64,000 nucleotides of DNA from Variovorax terrae (GTDB lineage: Bacteria > Pseudomonadota > Gammaproteobacteria > Burkholderiales > Burkholderiaceae_C). The notes under the pieces were generated by a model. The model searched no databases, had not been told where the DNA came from, and saw nothing but the letters and a program-made list of their open reading frames with translations. Location of the stretch: assembly GCF_022809125.1 (NCBI RefSeq), contig NZ_JALGBI010000001.1:1426001-1490000 (forward strand), written 5' to 3'. Position numbers and translations under genes: made by a program. How positions within the stretch are numbered: position 1 is the first letter of the stretch; each line of letters starts with the position of its first letter. This document shows positions 1 to 7,913 of this stretch, piece after piece.

Positions 1-1
1 C

Positions 2-1075
2 GGCAAGGAGTATGCGGAGCTGGAGTGGCCGATCGACATCCTGATCACGCTGGTGTGGGTGTCCTATGCCATCGTGTTCTTCGGCACCGTGGGCCGGCGG
101 CGCGTCAAGCACATCTACGTGGCGAACTGGTTCTATGGCGCGTTCATCCTCGCCGTGGCCGTCCTGCACGTGGTCAACAGCGCCGAGGTGCCGGCCGGCT
201 GGATGAAGAGCTACTCGGCCTATGCCGGCGTGCAGGACGCGATGATCCAGTGGTGGTACGGCCACAACGCGGTGGGCTTCTTCCTCACGGCCGGCTTCCT
301 CGGGATGATGTACTACTTCATCCCGAAGCAGGCCGAGCGGCCCGTCTACTCGTACCGGCTCTCGATCGTGCACTTCTGGGCGCTGATCTTCACCTACATG
401 TGGGCCGGCCCGCACCACCTGCACTACACCGCGCTGCCCGACTGGACCCAGTCGCTGGGCATGATGTTCTCGCTGATCCTGCTGGCGCCGAGCTGGGGCG
501 GCATGATCAACGGCATCATGACGCTGTCGGGCGCCTGGCACAAGCTGCGCGACGACCCGGTGCTGCGCTTCCTGATCGTCTCGCTGTCGTTCTACGGCAT
601 GAGCACCTTCGAGGGGCCGATGATGTCGATCAAGACCGTCAACGCGCTGAGCCACTACACCGACTGGACCATCGGCCACGTGCACTCCGGCGCCCTGGGC
701 TGGGTTGGCCTGATCTCGATGGGCTCGCTGTACTTCCTGATCCCGCGCATGTTCGGGCAGAAGAAGATGTACAGCACCAAGGCCATCGAGCTGCACTTCT
801 GGATCGCCACCATCGGCATCGTGCTCTACATCGCCGCCATGTGGATTGCCGGCGTGATGCAGGGCCTGATGTGGGGTGCCGTCAACACCGACGGCACGCT
901 GACCTACACCTTCGTGGAGTCGGTCAAGGCCACCTATCCGTTCTACGTGATCCGCGTGCTGGGCGGTGTGCTGTATCTCGGCGGCATGCTGGTCATGGCC
1001 TGGAACACCTGGATGACGGCGGTCTCGGGGCGCTCCGTGCATGTGCCCATTCCCGCCCTTGCGGCCCACGCCTGA
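2..1075 (+). CDS. ccoN: cbb3-type cytochrome c oxidase subunit I (partial, 5' end outside window)
   Basis: C-terminal part of the catalytic heme-copper subunit of cbb3 oxidase, which reduces O2 to water at very low oxygen in the inner membrane. The frame is open from the first base, so the N-terminus lies upstream. About ten hydrophobic helices are visible, with the His-rich stretch [13 protein letters not shown] and the heme-ligand motif HVHSGALGW typical of CcoN. It is followed after 12 bases by ccoO with a GAGGAGA-type ribosome site. The gene order after it (O, Q, P, G, H) fixes the identity. Known family role; position seen directly. Confidence 0.96.
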   Translation, partial: GKEYAELEWPIDILITLVWVSYAIVFFGTVGRRRVKHIYVANWFYGAFILAVAVLHVVNSAEVPAGWMKSYSAYAGVQDAMIQWWYGHNAVGFFLTAGFLGMMYYFIPKQAERPVYSYRLSIVHFWALIFTYMWAGPHHLHYTALPDWTQSLGMMFSLILLAPSWGGMINGIMTLSGAWHKLRDDPVLRFLIVSLSFYGMSTFEGPMMSIKTVNALSHYTDWTIGHVHSGALGWVGLISMGSLYFLIPRMFGQKKMYSTKAIELHFWIATIGIVLYIAAMWIAGVMQGLMWGAVNTDGTLTYTFVESVKATYPFYVIRVLGGVLYLGGMLVMAWNTWMTAVSGRSVHVPIPALAAHA

Positions 1076-1087
1076 GGAGAAGACACC

Positions 1088-1717
1088 ATGACCGACAACA
1101 CCCAGGCCACGCCCGGCTTCTCGCACGAGAAGGTGGAGACCAGCAACTTCCTGATGATCGTGCTCATCCTGCTGGTGGTCGCCATCGGCGGGCTGGTGGA
1201 GATCGTGCCGCTGTTCTTCCAGAAATCCACCACCGAGGCGGTGACGGGCGTCAAGCCCTACACCGCGCTGCAGCTGATGGGGCGCGACGTCTACCTGCGC
1301 GAGGGCTGCTACAACTGCCACTCGCAGATGATCCGGCCCTTCCGCGCCGAGACGCTGCGCTACGGCCACTACTCGGTGGCCGGCGAATTCGTCTACGACC
1401 ATCCGTTCCAGTGGGGCAGCAAGCGCACCGGGCCCGACCTGCACCGCGTGGGCGGCAAGTACAGCGACGAATGGCACCGCATCCACCTGAACAACCCGCG
1501 CGACGTGGTGCCCGAATCCAACATGCCGGCCTATCCGTGGCTGGAGAAGGCGGCGGTCGATCCGGCCGAGGTGGCGCCCCGCATGCAGGCGCTGCGCCGG
1601 GTGGGCGTGCCCTACAGCGATGCGGAGATTGCCGCCGCGGCGGCCGACGTCAAGGGCCGGACCGAGCAGGACGCCCTGGTGGCCTACCTGCAGTCCCTGG
1701 GCCGCGCACTGAAATAA
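1088..1717 (+). CDS. ccoO: cbb3 oxidase monoheme subunit II
   Basis: Membrane-anchored monoheme cytochrome c of the cbb3 complex, passing electrons from CcoP to CcoN. The 209-residue protein has one N-terminal membrane helix (about residues 20-43) and one heme c motif, CYNCH, at residues 74-78, inside the conserved run [16 protein letters not shown]. Later Met residues near [11 protein letters not shown] fit the axial ligand. Length is normal for CcoO. It lies between ccoN and ccoQ in one operon. Confidence 0.97.
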   Translation: MTDNTQATPGFSHEKVETSNFLMIVLILLVVAIGGLVEIVPLFFQKSTTEAVTGVKPYTALQLMGRDVYLREGCYNCHSQMIRPFRAETLRYGHYSVAGEFVYDHPFQWGSKRTGPDLHRVGGKYSDEWHRIHLNNPRDVVPESNMPAYPWLEKAAVDPAEVAPRMQALRRVGVPYSDAEIAAAAADVKGRTEQDALVAYLQSLGRALK

Positions 1718-1727
1718 GGAGAAGCCC

Positions 1728-1865
1728 ATGGACATCACCAGCCTGCGCGTGATCGCCACGGTGGCGTGCTTCGCCACCTTCATCGGCATCCTGATCTGGG
1801 CGTTCGCGCGCCGCAACACCGCCCGCTTCGACGAGGCCGCCCGCCTGCCTTTCGAGCAGGACTGA
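1728..1865 (+). CDS. ccoQ: cbb3 oxidase small subunit CcoQ (FixQ)
   Basis: A 45-residue protein with one membrane helix (about residues 5-27) followed by a charged tail with FARRNTARFDEAARLPF. That is the standard form of CcoQ, which stabilises the cbb3 complex. It starts 10 bases after ccoO behind AAGGAGAAGCCC and ends 25 bases before ccoP. Small size makes it easy to miss; context between ccoO and ccoP is decisive. Confidence 0.93.
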   Translation: MDITSLRVIATVACFATFIGILIWAFARRNTARFDEAARLPFEQD

Positions 1866-1890
1866 GCCACACCATCGGGGATTCCCAAGC

Positions 1891-2805
1891 ATGAGCGATT
1901 TCACAAGCAACTTCTGGTCGGTCTACGTGGCCGGCCTGGCCCTGGCCGGCATCCTCGGCTGCCTGATCCTGCTGTGGGTCACGGCCCGCAAGAAGGTGGC
2001 CGCCAGCAGCGACAACACCACGGGCCACGTCTGGGACGAGGATCTGCGGGAGATGAACAACCCGATGCCGCGCTGGTGGATGTGGATGTTCGTCCTGAGC
2101 ATCATCTTTTCGCTGCTGTACCTGGTGGCCTATCCGGGCCTCGGCACCTATGCTGGCCAGCTCGGCTGGAGCACGCGCGGCGAGTACGAGGCCGAGATGG
2201 CCCAGGCCCGGCGCGAGCTCGAGCCGCTGTATGCGCGTTTTGCCGCGATGCCCGCGCCGCAGATGGCCGGCGATGCACAGGCCATGGCCATCGGCGAGCG
2301 CCTGTTCATGAACAACTGCGCCCAGTGCCACGGCTCGGATGCGCGCGGCAGCAAGGGCTTTCCCAACCTGGCCGACGGCGACTGGCTGCATGGCGGCGCG
2401 CCCGAGCAGATCCACGAAACCATCATGCAGGGCCGCACCGGCGTGATGCCGCCGATGGCCGCCGCGGTGGGCACACCCAACGACGTGAAGAACCTGGCCC
2501 AGTACGTGCTGAGCCTGTCGGGCAGCCCGCACGATTCGCTGCGCGCTGCCCTGGGCAAGCCGAAGTTCGCGGCCTGCGCCGCCTGCCACGGCGCCAACGG
2601 CAAGGGCAACCCGGCCCTGGGCGCGCCCAACCTCACCGACGACATCTGGCTGCATGGCTGGGGCGAGGAGGCCATCGCCGCGATGATCAACAACGGCAAG
2701 ACCAACCAGATGCCGGCCCAGGCGGGCAAGCTCACCGAAGCGCAGATCCAGGTGCTGACGGCCTATGTCTGGGGCCTGTCGAACAAGCCCGTGGCGGCCC
2801 GGTAA
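1891..2805 (+). CDS. ccoP: cbb3 oxidase diheme subunit III
   Basis: Diheme cytochrome c that accepts electrons from soluble cytochromes. Of 304 residues, two N-terminal helices (about 9-30 and 62-81) flank a short cytoplasmic stretch with the family motif VWDEDLREMNNPMPRWW. Two heme c sites follow: CAQCH at 143-147 and CAACH at 229-233, each with a later Met (GVMPPM, NQMPAQ). Full length for the family. Six bases separate it from ccoG. Confidence 0.97.
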   Translation: MSDFTSNFWSVYVAGLALAGILGCLILLWVTARKKVAASSDNTTGHVWDEDLREMNNPMPRWWMWMFVLSIIFSLLYLVAYPGLGTYAGQLGWSTRGEYEAEMAQARRELEPLYARFAAMPAPQMAGDAQAMAIGERLFMNNCAQCHGSDARGSKGFPNLADGDWLHGGAPEQIHETIMQGRTGVMPPMAAAVGTPNDVKNLAQYVLSLSGSPHDSLRAALGKPKFAACAACHGANGKGNPALGAPNLTDDIWLHGWGEEAIAAMINNGKTNQMPAQAGKLTEAQIQVLTAYVWGLSNKPVAAR

Positions 2806-2811
2806 GGCTTC

Positions 2812-4272
2812 ATGAGTGGTGGGCGCAACCCCCGCGGGCCGGACGCGCTGGCGCGCCCGGTGATTCCCATCGTGCCCGTGCCAGCGCCGGATGATGGCGA
2901 AGGGGTGTCGCTGTACGAGGCGCAGAAGAAGATCTACCCGCGCTCGGTCAACGGCCTGTTCGCGCGCTGGCGCTGGGCGCTGGTGTTCCTGACGCAGGCG
3001 GTGTTCTACGGCTTGCCCTGGCTGGAGTGGGGCCAGCGCCAGGCGGTGCTGTTCGACCTCGGGGCGCGCCGCTTCTACATCTTCGGCCTGGTGCTGTATC
3101 CGCAGGATTTCATCTACCTCACGGGCCTGCTGGTGATCTCGGCGCTGGCGCTGTTTCTCTTCACGGCCGTTGCCGGCCGGCTGTGGTGCGGCTATGCCTG
3201 CCCGCAGACGGTCTACAGCGAGATCTTCATGTGGATCGAGCGCCGCATCGAGGGCGACCGCGGCGCGCGCATGAGGCTCGACGGCGCGCCGCTGTCCCTG
3301 GAGAAGCTGGTCAAGAAGTGGTTCAAGCACGTGGTGTGGATCGGCCTGGCGCTGTGGACCGGCTTCACCTTCGTCGGCTACTTCTCGCCGATCCGCGACC
3401 TGGGCCTGGCGTTCCTGCAGACCCGCATGGGCTCGTGGGAGGTGTTCTGGGTGTTCTTCTACGGCTTCGCCACCTACGGCAACGCCGGCTTCATGCGCGA
3501 GCAGGTCTGCAAGTACATGTGCCCGTACGCGCGCTTCCAGAGCGCGATGTTCGACCGCGACACGCTGATCGTGAACTACGACGCAGAGCGCGGCGAGCCG
3601 CGGGGCGCGCGCTCGCGCCGCGAGGACCCCGCCGCGCGCGGCCTGGGCTCCTGCGTGGACTGCAGCCTGTGCGTGCAGGTCTGTCCCACCGGCATCGACA
3701 TCCGGGACGGCCTGCAGTACGAGTGCATCGGCTGCGCGGCCTGCGTGGACGTCTGCGACGGCGTGATGGACAAGATGGGCTACCCCCGGGGGCTGGTCCG
3801 CTATGCCACGCAGAACGGCATGGCGCAGCAACTGGCGGGCCGGGCCCTGTGGCGGCGCGTGCTGCGCCCGCGCGTGCTGGTGTACTCGCTGGTGCTGCTG
3901 GCGCTGTGCGTGGCGATGCTGGCCAGCCTGGCGCTGCGCACGCCGCTCAAGGTGGACGTGGTGCGCGACCGCGCGGCCCTGTCGCGTATCGTGGCCGGCG
4001 GCCGGCTGGAGAACATCTACCGCCTGCAGCTCATGAACGCCACCGAAGCCGTGCAGCGCTACCGGATCAGCGCCTCGGGGCTGCCGGGGCTGGCGGTGGC
4101 TTCGGAGGACGAAGTCGAGGTCGGGCCCGCGCAGTCGCGCTGGGTGGCGCTGCGGCTGCAGATTCCCTATGGCTCGGCCGCGCCGGGCTCGCATGAAATC
4201 CATTTCGAGATCCAGGGGCTGGGCGGCGATGCGCATGTCATCGAAAAATCCGCCTTCCTAGTGCCCCGCTGA
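2812..4272 (+). CDS. ccoG: cytochrome c oxidase accessory protein CcoG (FixG/RdxA)
   Basis: Membrane-bound polyferredoxin needed for cbb3 assembly; family work implicates it in copper reduction for the oxidase. The 486-residue protein shows several membrane helices, the conserved GYACPQTVYSEIFMWIER near residue 128, and two ferredoxin clusters, CVDCSLCVQVCP near 281 and CIGCAACVDVCDG near 304. A C-terminal immunoglobulin-like periplasmic domain follows a helix near 360-380. It starts directly after ccoP and precedes the FixH-like gene. Confidence 0.96.
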   Translation: MSGGRNPRGPDALARPVIPIVPVPAPDDGEGVSLYEAQKKIYPRSVNGLFARWRWALVFLTQAVFYGLPWLEWGQRQAVLFDLGARRFYIFGLVLYPQDFIYLTGLLVISALALFLFTAVAGRLWCGYACPQTVYSEIFMWIERRIEGDRGARMRLDGAPLSLEKLVKKWFKHVVWIGLALWTGFTFVGYFSPIRDLGLAFLQTRMGSWEVFWVFFYGFATYGNAGFMREQVCKYMCPYARFQSAMFDRDTLIVNYDAERGEPRGARSRREDPAARGLGSCVDCSLCVQVCPTGIDIRDGLQYECIGCAACVDVCDGVMDKMGYPRGLVRYATQNGMAQQLAGRALWRRVLRPRVLVYSLVLLALCVAMLASLALRTPLKVDVVRDRAALSRIVAGGRLENIYRLQLMNATEAVQRYRISASGLPGLAVASEDEVEVGPAQSRWVALRLQIPYGSAAPGSHEIHFEIQGLGGDAHVIEKSAFLVPR

Positions 4273-4289
4273 CAACGCAGGAGAAGCGC

Positions 4290-4550
4290 ATGCCGGTCGA
4301 GAACAACCCGAAACCCTGGTGGACCTACGGCCATGTCTGGCTGGTGATCGCCGGCCCGCTGGCCGTGGTGGTCGCCGGCCTGGCCACGGCCTGGATCGCC
4401 ATGCGGCACCCCGACCCCGTGGTGGCCCCCGACTACTACCGCCGGGGCCTCGAGATCAACAAGACGCTGGCCGCCCCCAAGGGGGCGCTGCCGGCCATGC
4501 AGGCGCGCAACCATGCCGCCACGCCGGCCGATGCGGTACCGGCCAAATAA
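4290..4550 (+). CDS. ccoH: FixH/CcoH family cbb3 assembly protein
   Basis: An 86-residue protein with one membrane helix (about residues 17-38) and the FixH hallmark DPVVAPDYYRRGLEINKTLA just after it. The family assists assembly of the cbb3 complex. The C-terminal periplasmic domain is much shorter than in classical FixH (about 150 residues), which is common in betaproteobacteria. It starts 17 bases after ccoG behind GGAGAAGC. Confidence 0.9.
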   Translation: MPVENNPKPWWTYGHVWLVIAGPLAVVVAGLATAWIAMRHPDPVVAPDYYRRGLEINKTLAAPKGALPAMQARNHAATPADAVPAK

Positions 4551-4568
4551 CACGCAAGGGAGGCCTGC

Positions 4569-4814
4569 ATGTGGCGCTCATGGTTGATGTGGACGGCCTG
4601 GCCTGCCTTTCTGGCGGCCTGCCTGCTGGAGGCGGGGGTGTTCGCGCTGGTCGATCCCCAGGACCTGGGCGGCCCCGGCGCGGCGCTCGGGCTGTCGCGG
4701 CTGGGCGTCTACACGCTCGCGTTCTTCGTCTTCTGGATCGTGGCCATGGCCTCGGGCGGCCTGACGCTGCTGCTGTCGCGGGCCTCGGACGTCAGTGGCA
4801 GGACTGGGCGTTGA
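4569..4814 (+). CDS. small two-helix membrane protein at the end of the cco operon
   Basis: An 81-residue protein with two hydrophobic helices (about 7-28 and 50-71) and no cysteines or recognisable motif. It follows ccoH by 18 bases behind AGGGAGGCCTGC, so it is probably co-transcribed. Its last 23 bases overlap the 3' end of fnr on the other strand. It does not match CcoS, which is shorter. A role with the oxidase is inferred only from position. Confidence 0.75.
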   Translation: MWRSWLMWTAWPAFLAACLLEAGVFALVDPQDLGGPGAALGLSRLGVYTLAFFVFWIVAMASGGLTLLLSRASDVSGRTGR

Positions 4815-5583
4815 CGATGCGCTTGAGCGCGTCGGTGTCCAGGATGCGCACGTGCCGCTGCCGGACTTCGACGATGCCGTCCTCCACGAACTTGGAGAAG
4901 GTCCGGCTCACGGTTTCGAGCTTGAGGCCGAGGTAGCTGCCGATTTCCTCGCGCGTCATGCGCAGCACCAGCTCGGATTGCGAGAAGCCTCGCGCATGCA
5001 GGCGCTGCACCAGGTTCAGCAGGAAGGCGGCCAGCCGTTCCTCGGCGCGCATGCTGCCCAGCAGCAGCATCACGCCGTGCTCGCGCACGATCTCGCGGCT
5101 CATGATCTTGTGCACGTGGTGCTGCAGCGCGTTGACCTCGCGCGACAGTTCCTCGATGCGGTCGAATGGCATCACGCAGACCTCGGCATCCTCGAGCGCG
5201 ACCGCATCGCAGGTGTGCTGGTCGTTCACGATGCCGTCCAGGCCGATGATCTCGCCGGCCATCTGGAAGCCCGTCACCTGGTCGCGGCCATCCTCGGTGG
5301 CGATGCAGGTTTTGAAGAAACCGGTGCGGATGGCATAGAGCGAGGTGAATTTCTCGCCATTGCGGAACAGCGGAGTGCCGCGCTTGACCTTGCGCCGGGT
5401 GGCCACCACGTCATCGATGCGGTTCAGCTCCTCGGTGCTCAGGCCCAGGGGCATGCAGAGTTCCCGCAGGTTGCAATTGGAGCAGGCGACTTTGATGGCT
5501 TCGGGTTTCATGCGGCGTGGCGGGAGTTCAGTGGGGAAGCTTACCGCCTTTGGTCCGGTCTGATCCATGACAGTGTCAAACAT
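4792..5583 (-). CDS. fnr: FNR/ANR-type oxygen-sensing transcriptional regulator
   Basis: Crp-family regulator that binds a 4Fe-4S cluster without oxygen and activates anaerobic and microaerobic genes. Of 263 residues, Cys34, Cys37 and Cys43 (CSNCNLRELC) plus Cys125 (QHTCDA) give the four cluster ligands. The C-terminal helix-turn-helix carries ETVSR, the recognition residues that read TTGAT half sites. It sits between the cco operon and hemN, both classic targets, and an FNR box lies about 50 bases upstream of its start, so autoregulation is likely. Confidence 0.95.
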   Translation of the reverse strand: MFDTVMDQTGPKAVSFPTELPPRRMKPEAIKVACSNCNLRELCMPLGLSTEELNRIDDVVATRRKVKRGTPLFRNGEKFTSLYAIRTGFFKTCIATEDGRDQVTGFQMAGEIIGLDGIVNDQHTCDAVALEDAEVCVMPFDRIEELSREVNALQHHVHKIMSREIVREHGVMLLLGSMRAEERLAAFLLNLVQRLHARGFSQSELVLRMTREEIGSYLGLKLETVSRTFSKFVEDGIVEVRQRHVRILDTDALKRIVNAQSCH

Positions 5584-5633
5584 GGGGGCTCCTGATATGG
5601 CTCAAATTGTCGGTGCCGGCGGATGGTCCGGAC

Positions 5634-5647
5634 TTGACCCAGATCAA
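5634..5647. promoter_or_regulatory. FNR/ANR box between fnr and hemN
   Basis: TTGACCCAGATCAA matches the FNR consensus TTGAT-N4-ATCAA at nine of ten fixed positions. It lies 51 bases upstream of the fnr start on one side and 55 bases upstream of the hemN start on the other, so it could serve either gene. The match is seen directly; the regulator is inferred from the adjacent fnr. Confidence 0.85.
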
Positions 5648-5701
5648 GGAAGCTCCGCGAATTTGGCGGCAAAGTGCCGATATGCACCAGGAGAGCCGTT
5701 G

Positions 5702-7084
5702 ATGAGTGTCGTTTCGCCCGATCTTTTGCGCCGTTTTGACGTGCCGGGGCCGCGCTACACCTCCTACCCGACGGCCGACCGCTTCGTCGAGGCCTTCACC
5801 GGCGAGGACTACGCCCAGGCCCTGGCCCAGCGGCGCACCGGCGCGGCCGCCTTGAGCCTGCCGCTGTCGCTGTACGTGCACATCCCGTTCTGCGAGTCGC
5901 TGTGCTACTACTGCGCCTGCAACAAGATCATCACAAAGCACCACGACCGGGCCGCGCCCTACCTGCGCTACCTCGGCCGCGAGATCGACCTGCACGTGGC
6001 CCAGCTGGGCGCCGGGCAGGCGGTGACGCAGCTGCACCTGGGCGGCGGCAGCCCGACCTTCCTGAGCGATGCCGAGCTGCGCGAGCTGATGGCCATGCTG
6101 CGCCGCAGTTTCTCGCTGGTGCCGGGGGGTGAATACTCGATCGAAATCGACCCTCGCACCGTGGACGCCGCGCGCCTGGCGCTGCTGGCCGAGCTGGGCT
6201 TCAACCGCCTGAGCTTCGGCGTGCAGGATTTCGATCCCGATGTGCAGAAGGCCGTGCACCGCGTGCAGCCTGCGGCGCAGGTGTTCGAGCTGATGGAGGC
6301 CGCCCGCGCCGAAGGCTTCGACTCGGTGAACGTGGACCTGATCTACGGCCTGCCGCGCCAGACGCCGGAGTCGTTCGACCGCACGCTGGCCCAGGTGGCG
6401 CAGCTGCGGCCCGACCGCGTGGCGCTCTACGCCTATGCGCATCTGCCGGAGCGTTTCAAGCCGCAGCGCCGTATTGCGGCCGCCGAGCTGCCGGGCGGCG
6501 GCGCCAAGATCGCCATGCTGTCGCGCTCGTTGTCGGCCTTCCTGAGCGCGGGCTATGTCTACGTGGGCATGGACCACTTCGCGCTGCCGGGCGATGCGCT
6601 GGCCGTGGCCAAGCGCCAGGGCCGGCTGCACCGCAATTTCCAGGGCTACAGCACGCAGCCCGATTGCGACCTGATCGGGCTGGGCGTGTCGGCCATCGGC
6701 CGGGTCGGCGCCAGCTACAGCCAGAACGCCAAGACGCTGGCCGAGTATGGCGACCTGCTGGACCAGGGCCGCCTGCCGGTGGTGCGCGGCCTGGCGCTGT
6801 CGCGCGACGACCTGGCGCGCCGCGCCGTGATCATGGCGCTGATGTGCCAGGGGCAACTGCAGTTCGAGTCGGTGGAACTGGCCTACCTGATCGAGTTCCG
6901 CCACCATTTCGCGGCCGAACTCGAGGCGCTCAAGGCGCTGGCCGACCAGGGCCTGGTGGAGCTGGACGACACCGGCATCCAGGTCACGGCCAGCGGCTGG
7001 TTCTTCGTACGCGCCGTGGCCATGGTGTTCGACCGCTACCTGCAGGCCGACCGCAACCGGGCGCGGTTTTCCAAGATCATTTGA
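5702..7084 (+). CDS. hemN: oxygen-independent coproporphyrinogen III dehydrogenase (radical SAM)
   Basis: Converts coproporphyrinogen III to protoporphyrinogen IX without oxygen, in the cytoplasm. The 460-residue protein has the radical SAM motif CESLCYYC (Cys64, Cys68, Cys71) after YVHIPF, and conserved HLGGGSPTF and NVDLIYGLP. The reading frame is open further upstream, but the start at 5702 is preferred: it has AGGAGA ahead of it, begins with the family N-terminus (PGPRYTSYPTADRF), and leaves the FNR box in the leader. The next gene starts on the last base of its stop codon. Confidence 0.96.
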   Translation: MSVVSPDLLRRFDVPGPRYTSYPTADRFVEAFTGEDYAQALAQRRTGAAALSLPLSLYVHIPFCESLCYYCACNKIITKHHDRAAPYLRYLGREIDLHVAQLGAGQAVTQLHLGGGSPTFLSDAELRELMAMLRRSFSLVPGGEYSIEIDPRTVDAARLALLAELGFNRLSFGVQDFDPDVQKAVHRVQPAAQVFELMEAARAEGFDSVNVDLIYGLPRQTPESFDRTLAQVAQLRPDRVALYAYAHLPERFKPQRRIAAAELPGGGAKIAMLSRSLSAFLSAGYVYVGMDHFALPGDALAVAKRQGRLHRNFQGYSTQPDCDLIGLGVSAIGRVGASYSQNAKTLAEYGDLLDQGRLPVVRGLALSRDDLARRAVIMALMCQGQLQFESVELAYLIEFRHHFAAELEALKALADQGLVELDDTGIQVTASGWFFVRAVAMVFDRYLQADRNRARFSKII

Positions 7085-7791
7085 TGCTTGCCGGACTGGC
7101 CGCCACCGCATTGCTGATGGGCCTGGCCGGCGGCCCGCACTGCGTGGCCATGTGCGGCGCGGCCTGCGGTGGGGTGGCGCGGCTGGACGCACGCAGCACG
7201 GCGCGCGGCCTCATGTTGTTCCAGGCCGGGCGCATGGCCGGCTACTGCGCGCTGGGCGCATTGGCGGCGGCCTCGGTGCAGGCCATGGGCTGGCTCGGCA
7301 CGCAGGTCGCGGCGCTGCGGCCGGTGTGGACGCTGTTCCATGTGGCGGCGCTGCTGCTGGGCCTGGTGATGCTCTGGCAGGCGCGCCAGCCGGCATGGAT
7401 CGGCGGCACGGGGCGGCGCATCTGGGCCGCGGCGCGCTCCCGGGTGGGCACGGCCGGGGCGACGGGAGGCCGTGTCCCAGGCGGGGCGCTGGCCGCGGGC
7501 TTTGGCGCGCTGTGGGCTCTCATGCCTTGCGGCCTGCTGTACTCGGCGCTGTTGGTGGCGGCCTTGTCGGGCAGCGCCTTGCAGGGTGCGGGCGTAATGG
7601 CCCTGTTCGCCCTGGGCAGCGGCGCGATGCTGGCCGCCGGACCCTGGCTGTGGCAGCGCCTGCGCGGACGCGGCGCCGGGCAGGGCGCCTGGGGCGTGCG
7701 GCTGGCGGGCCTGGCCCTGGCCGTGCTGTCGGCCTGGGCGATCTGGATGGGCCTGGTGGAGCAGACGGCTCCCTGGTGCCTGACGCACTGA
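7084..7791 (+). CDS. TauE/UreH-like integral membrane protein (sulfite exporter/DsbD_2-type)
   Basis: A 235-residue protein with about six membrane helices and the motif GGPHCVAMCGAACGG at the N-terminus plus LMPCGLLYSALL in the second half. This paired Cys/Pro pattern is typical of the DsbD-like/UreH transmembrane family often found beside cbb3 genes. It overlaps the hemN stop codon (ATG on TGA), so the two are translationally coupled. A role in metal or thiol supply to cytochrome oxidase is inference from neighbours. Confidence 0.85.
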   Translation: MLAGLAATALLMGLAGGPHCVAMCGAACGGVARLDARSTARGLMLFQAGRMAGYCALGALAAASVQAMGWLGTQVAALRPVWTLFHVAALLLGLVMLWQARQPAWIGGTGRRIWAAARSRVGTAGATGGRVPGGALAAGFGALWALMPCGLLYSALLVAALSGSALQGAGVMALFALGSGAMLAAGPWLWQRLRGRGAGQGAWGVRLAGLALAVLSAWAIWMGLVEQTAPWCLTH

Positions 7792-7913
7792 ACCCCGGCC
7801 CGCCGGCCGCCGCCCTCACCGATTCATGGGAGGCCGCAGGCGGCGTGGGTGGCTGATAATCCTCTGAGGTCCCGCGCGCACGCGCGTTCGTTCATGAGGG
7901 GAAGCGTTTCGGC

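Noticed and set aside
1780..4236. A very long minus-strand open frame opposite ccoP-ccoG
   Set aside because: It is a high-GC shadow of ccoP and ccoG; the residues are Arg/Ala/His-rich without any domain, while the plus-strand genes have full motifs.
4569..4814. Calling the small membrane gene ccoS
   Set aside because: It is longer than CcoS and lacks its sequence pattern; only the position is similar.
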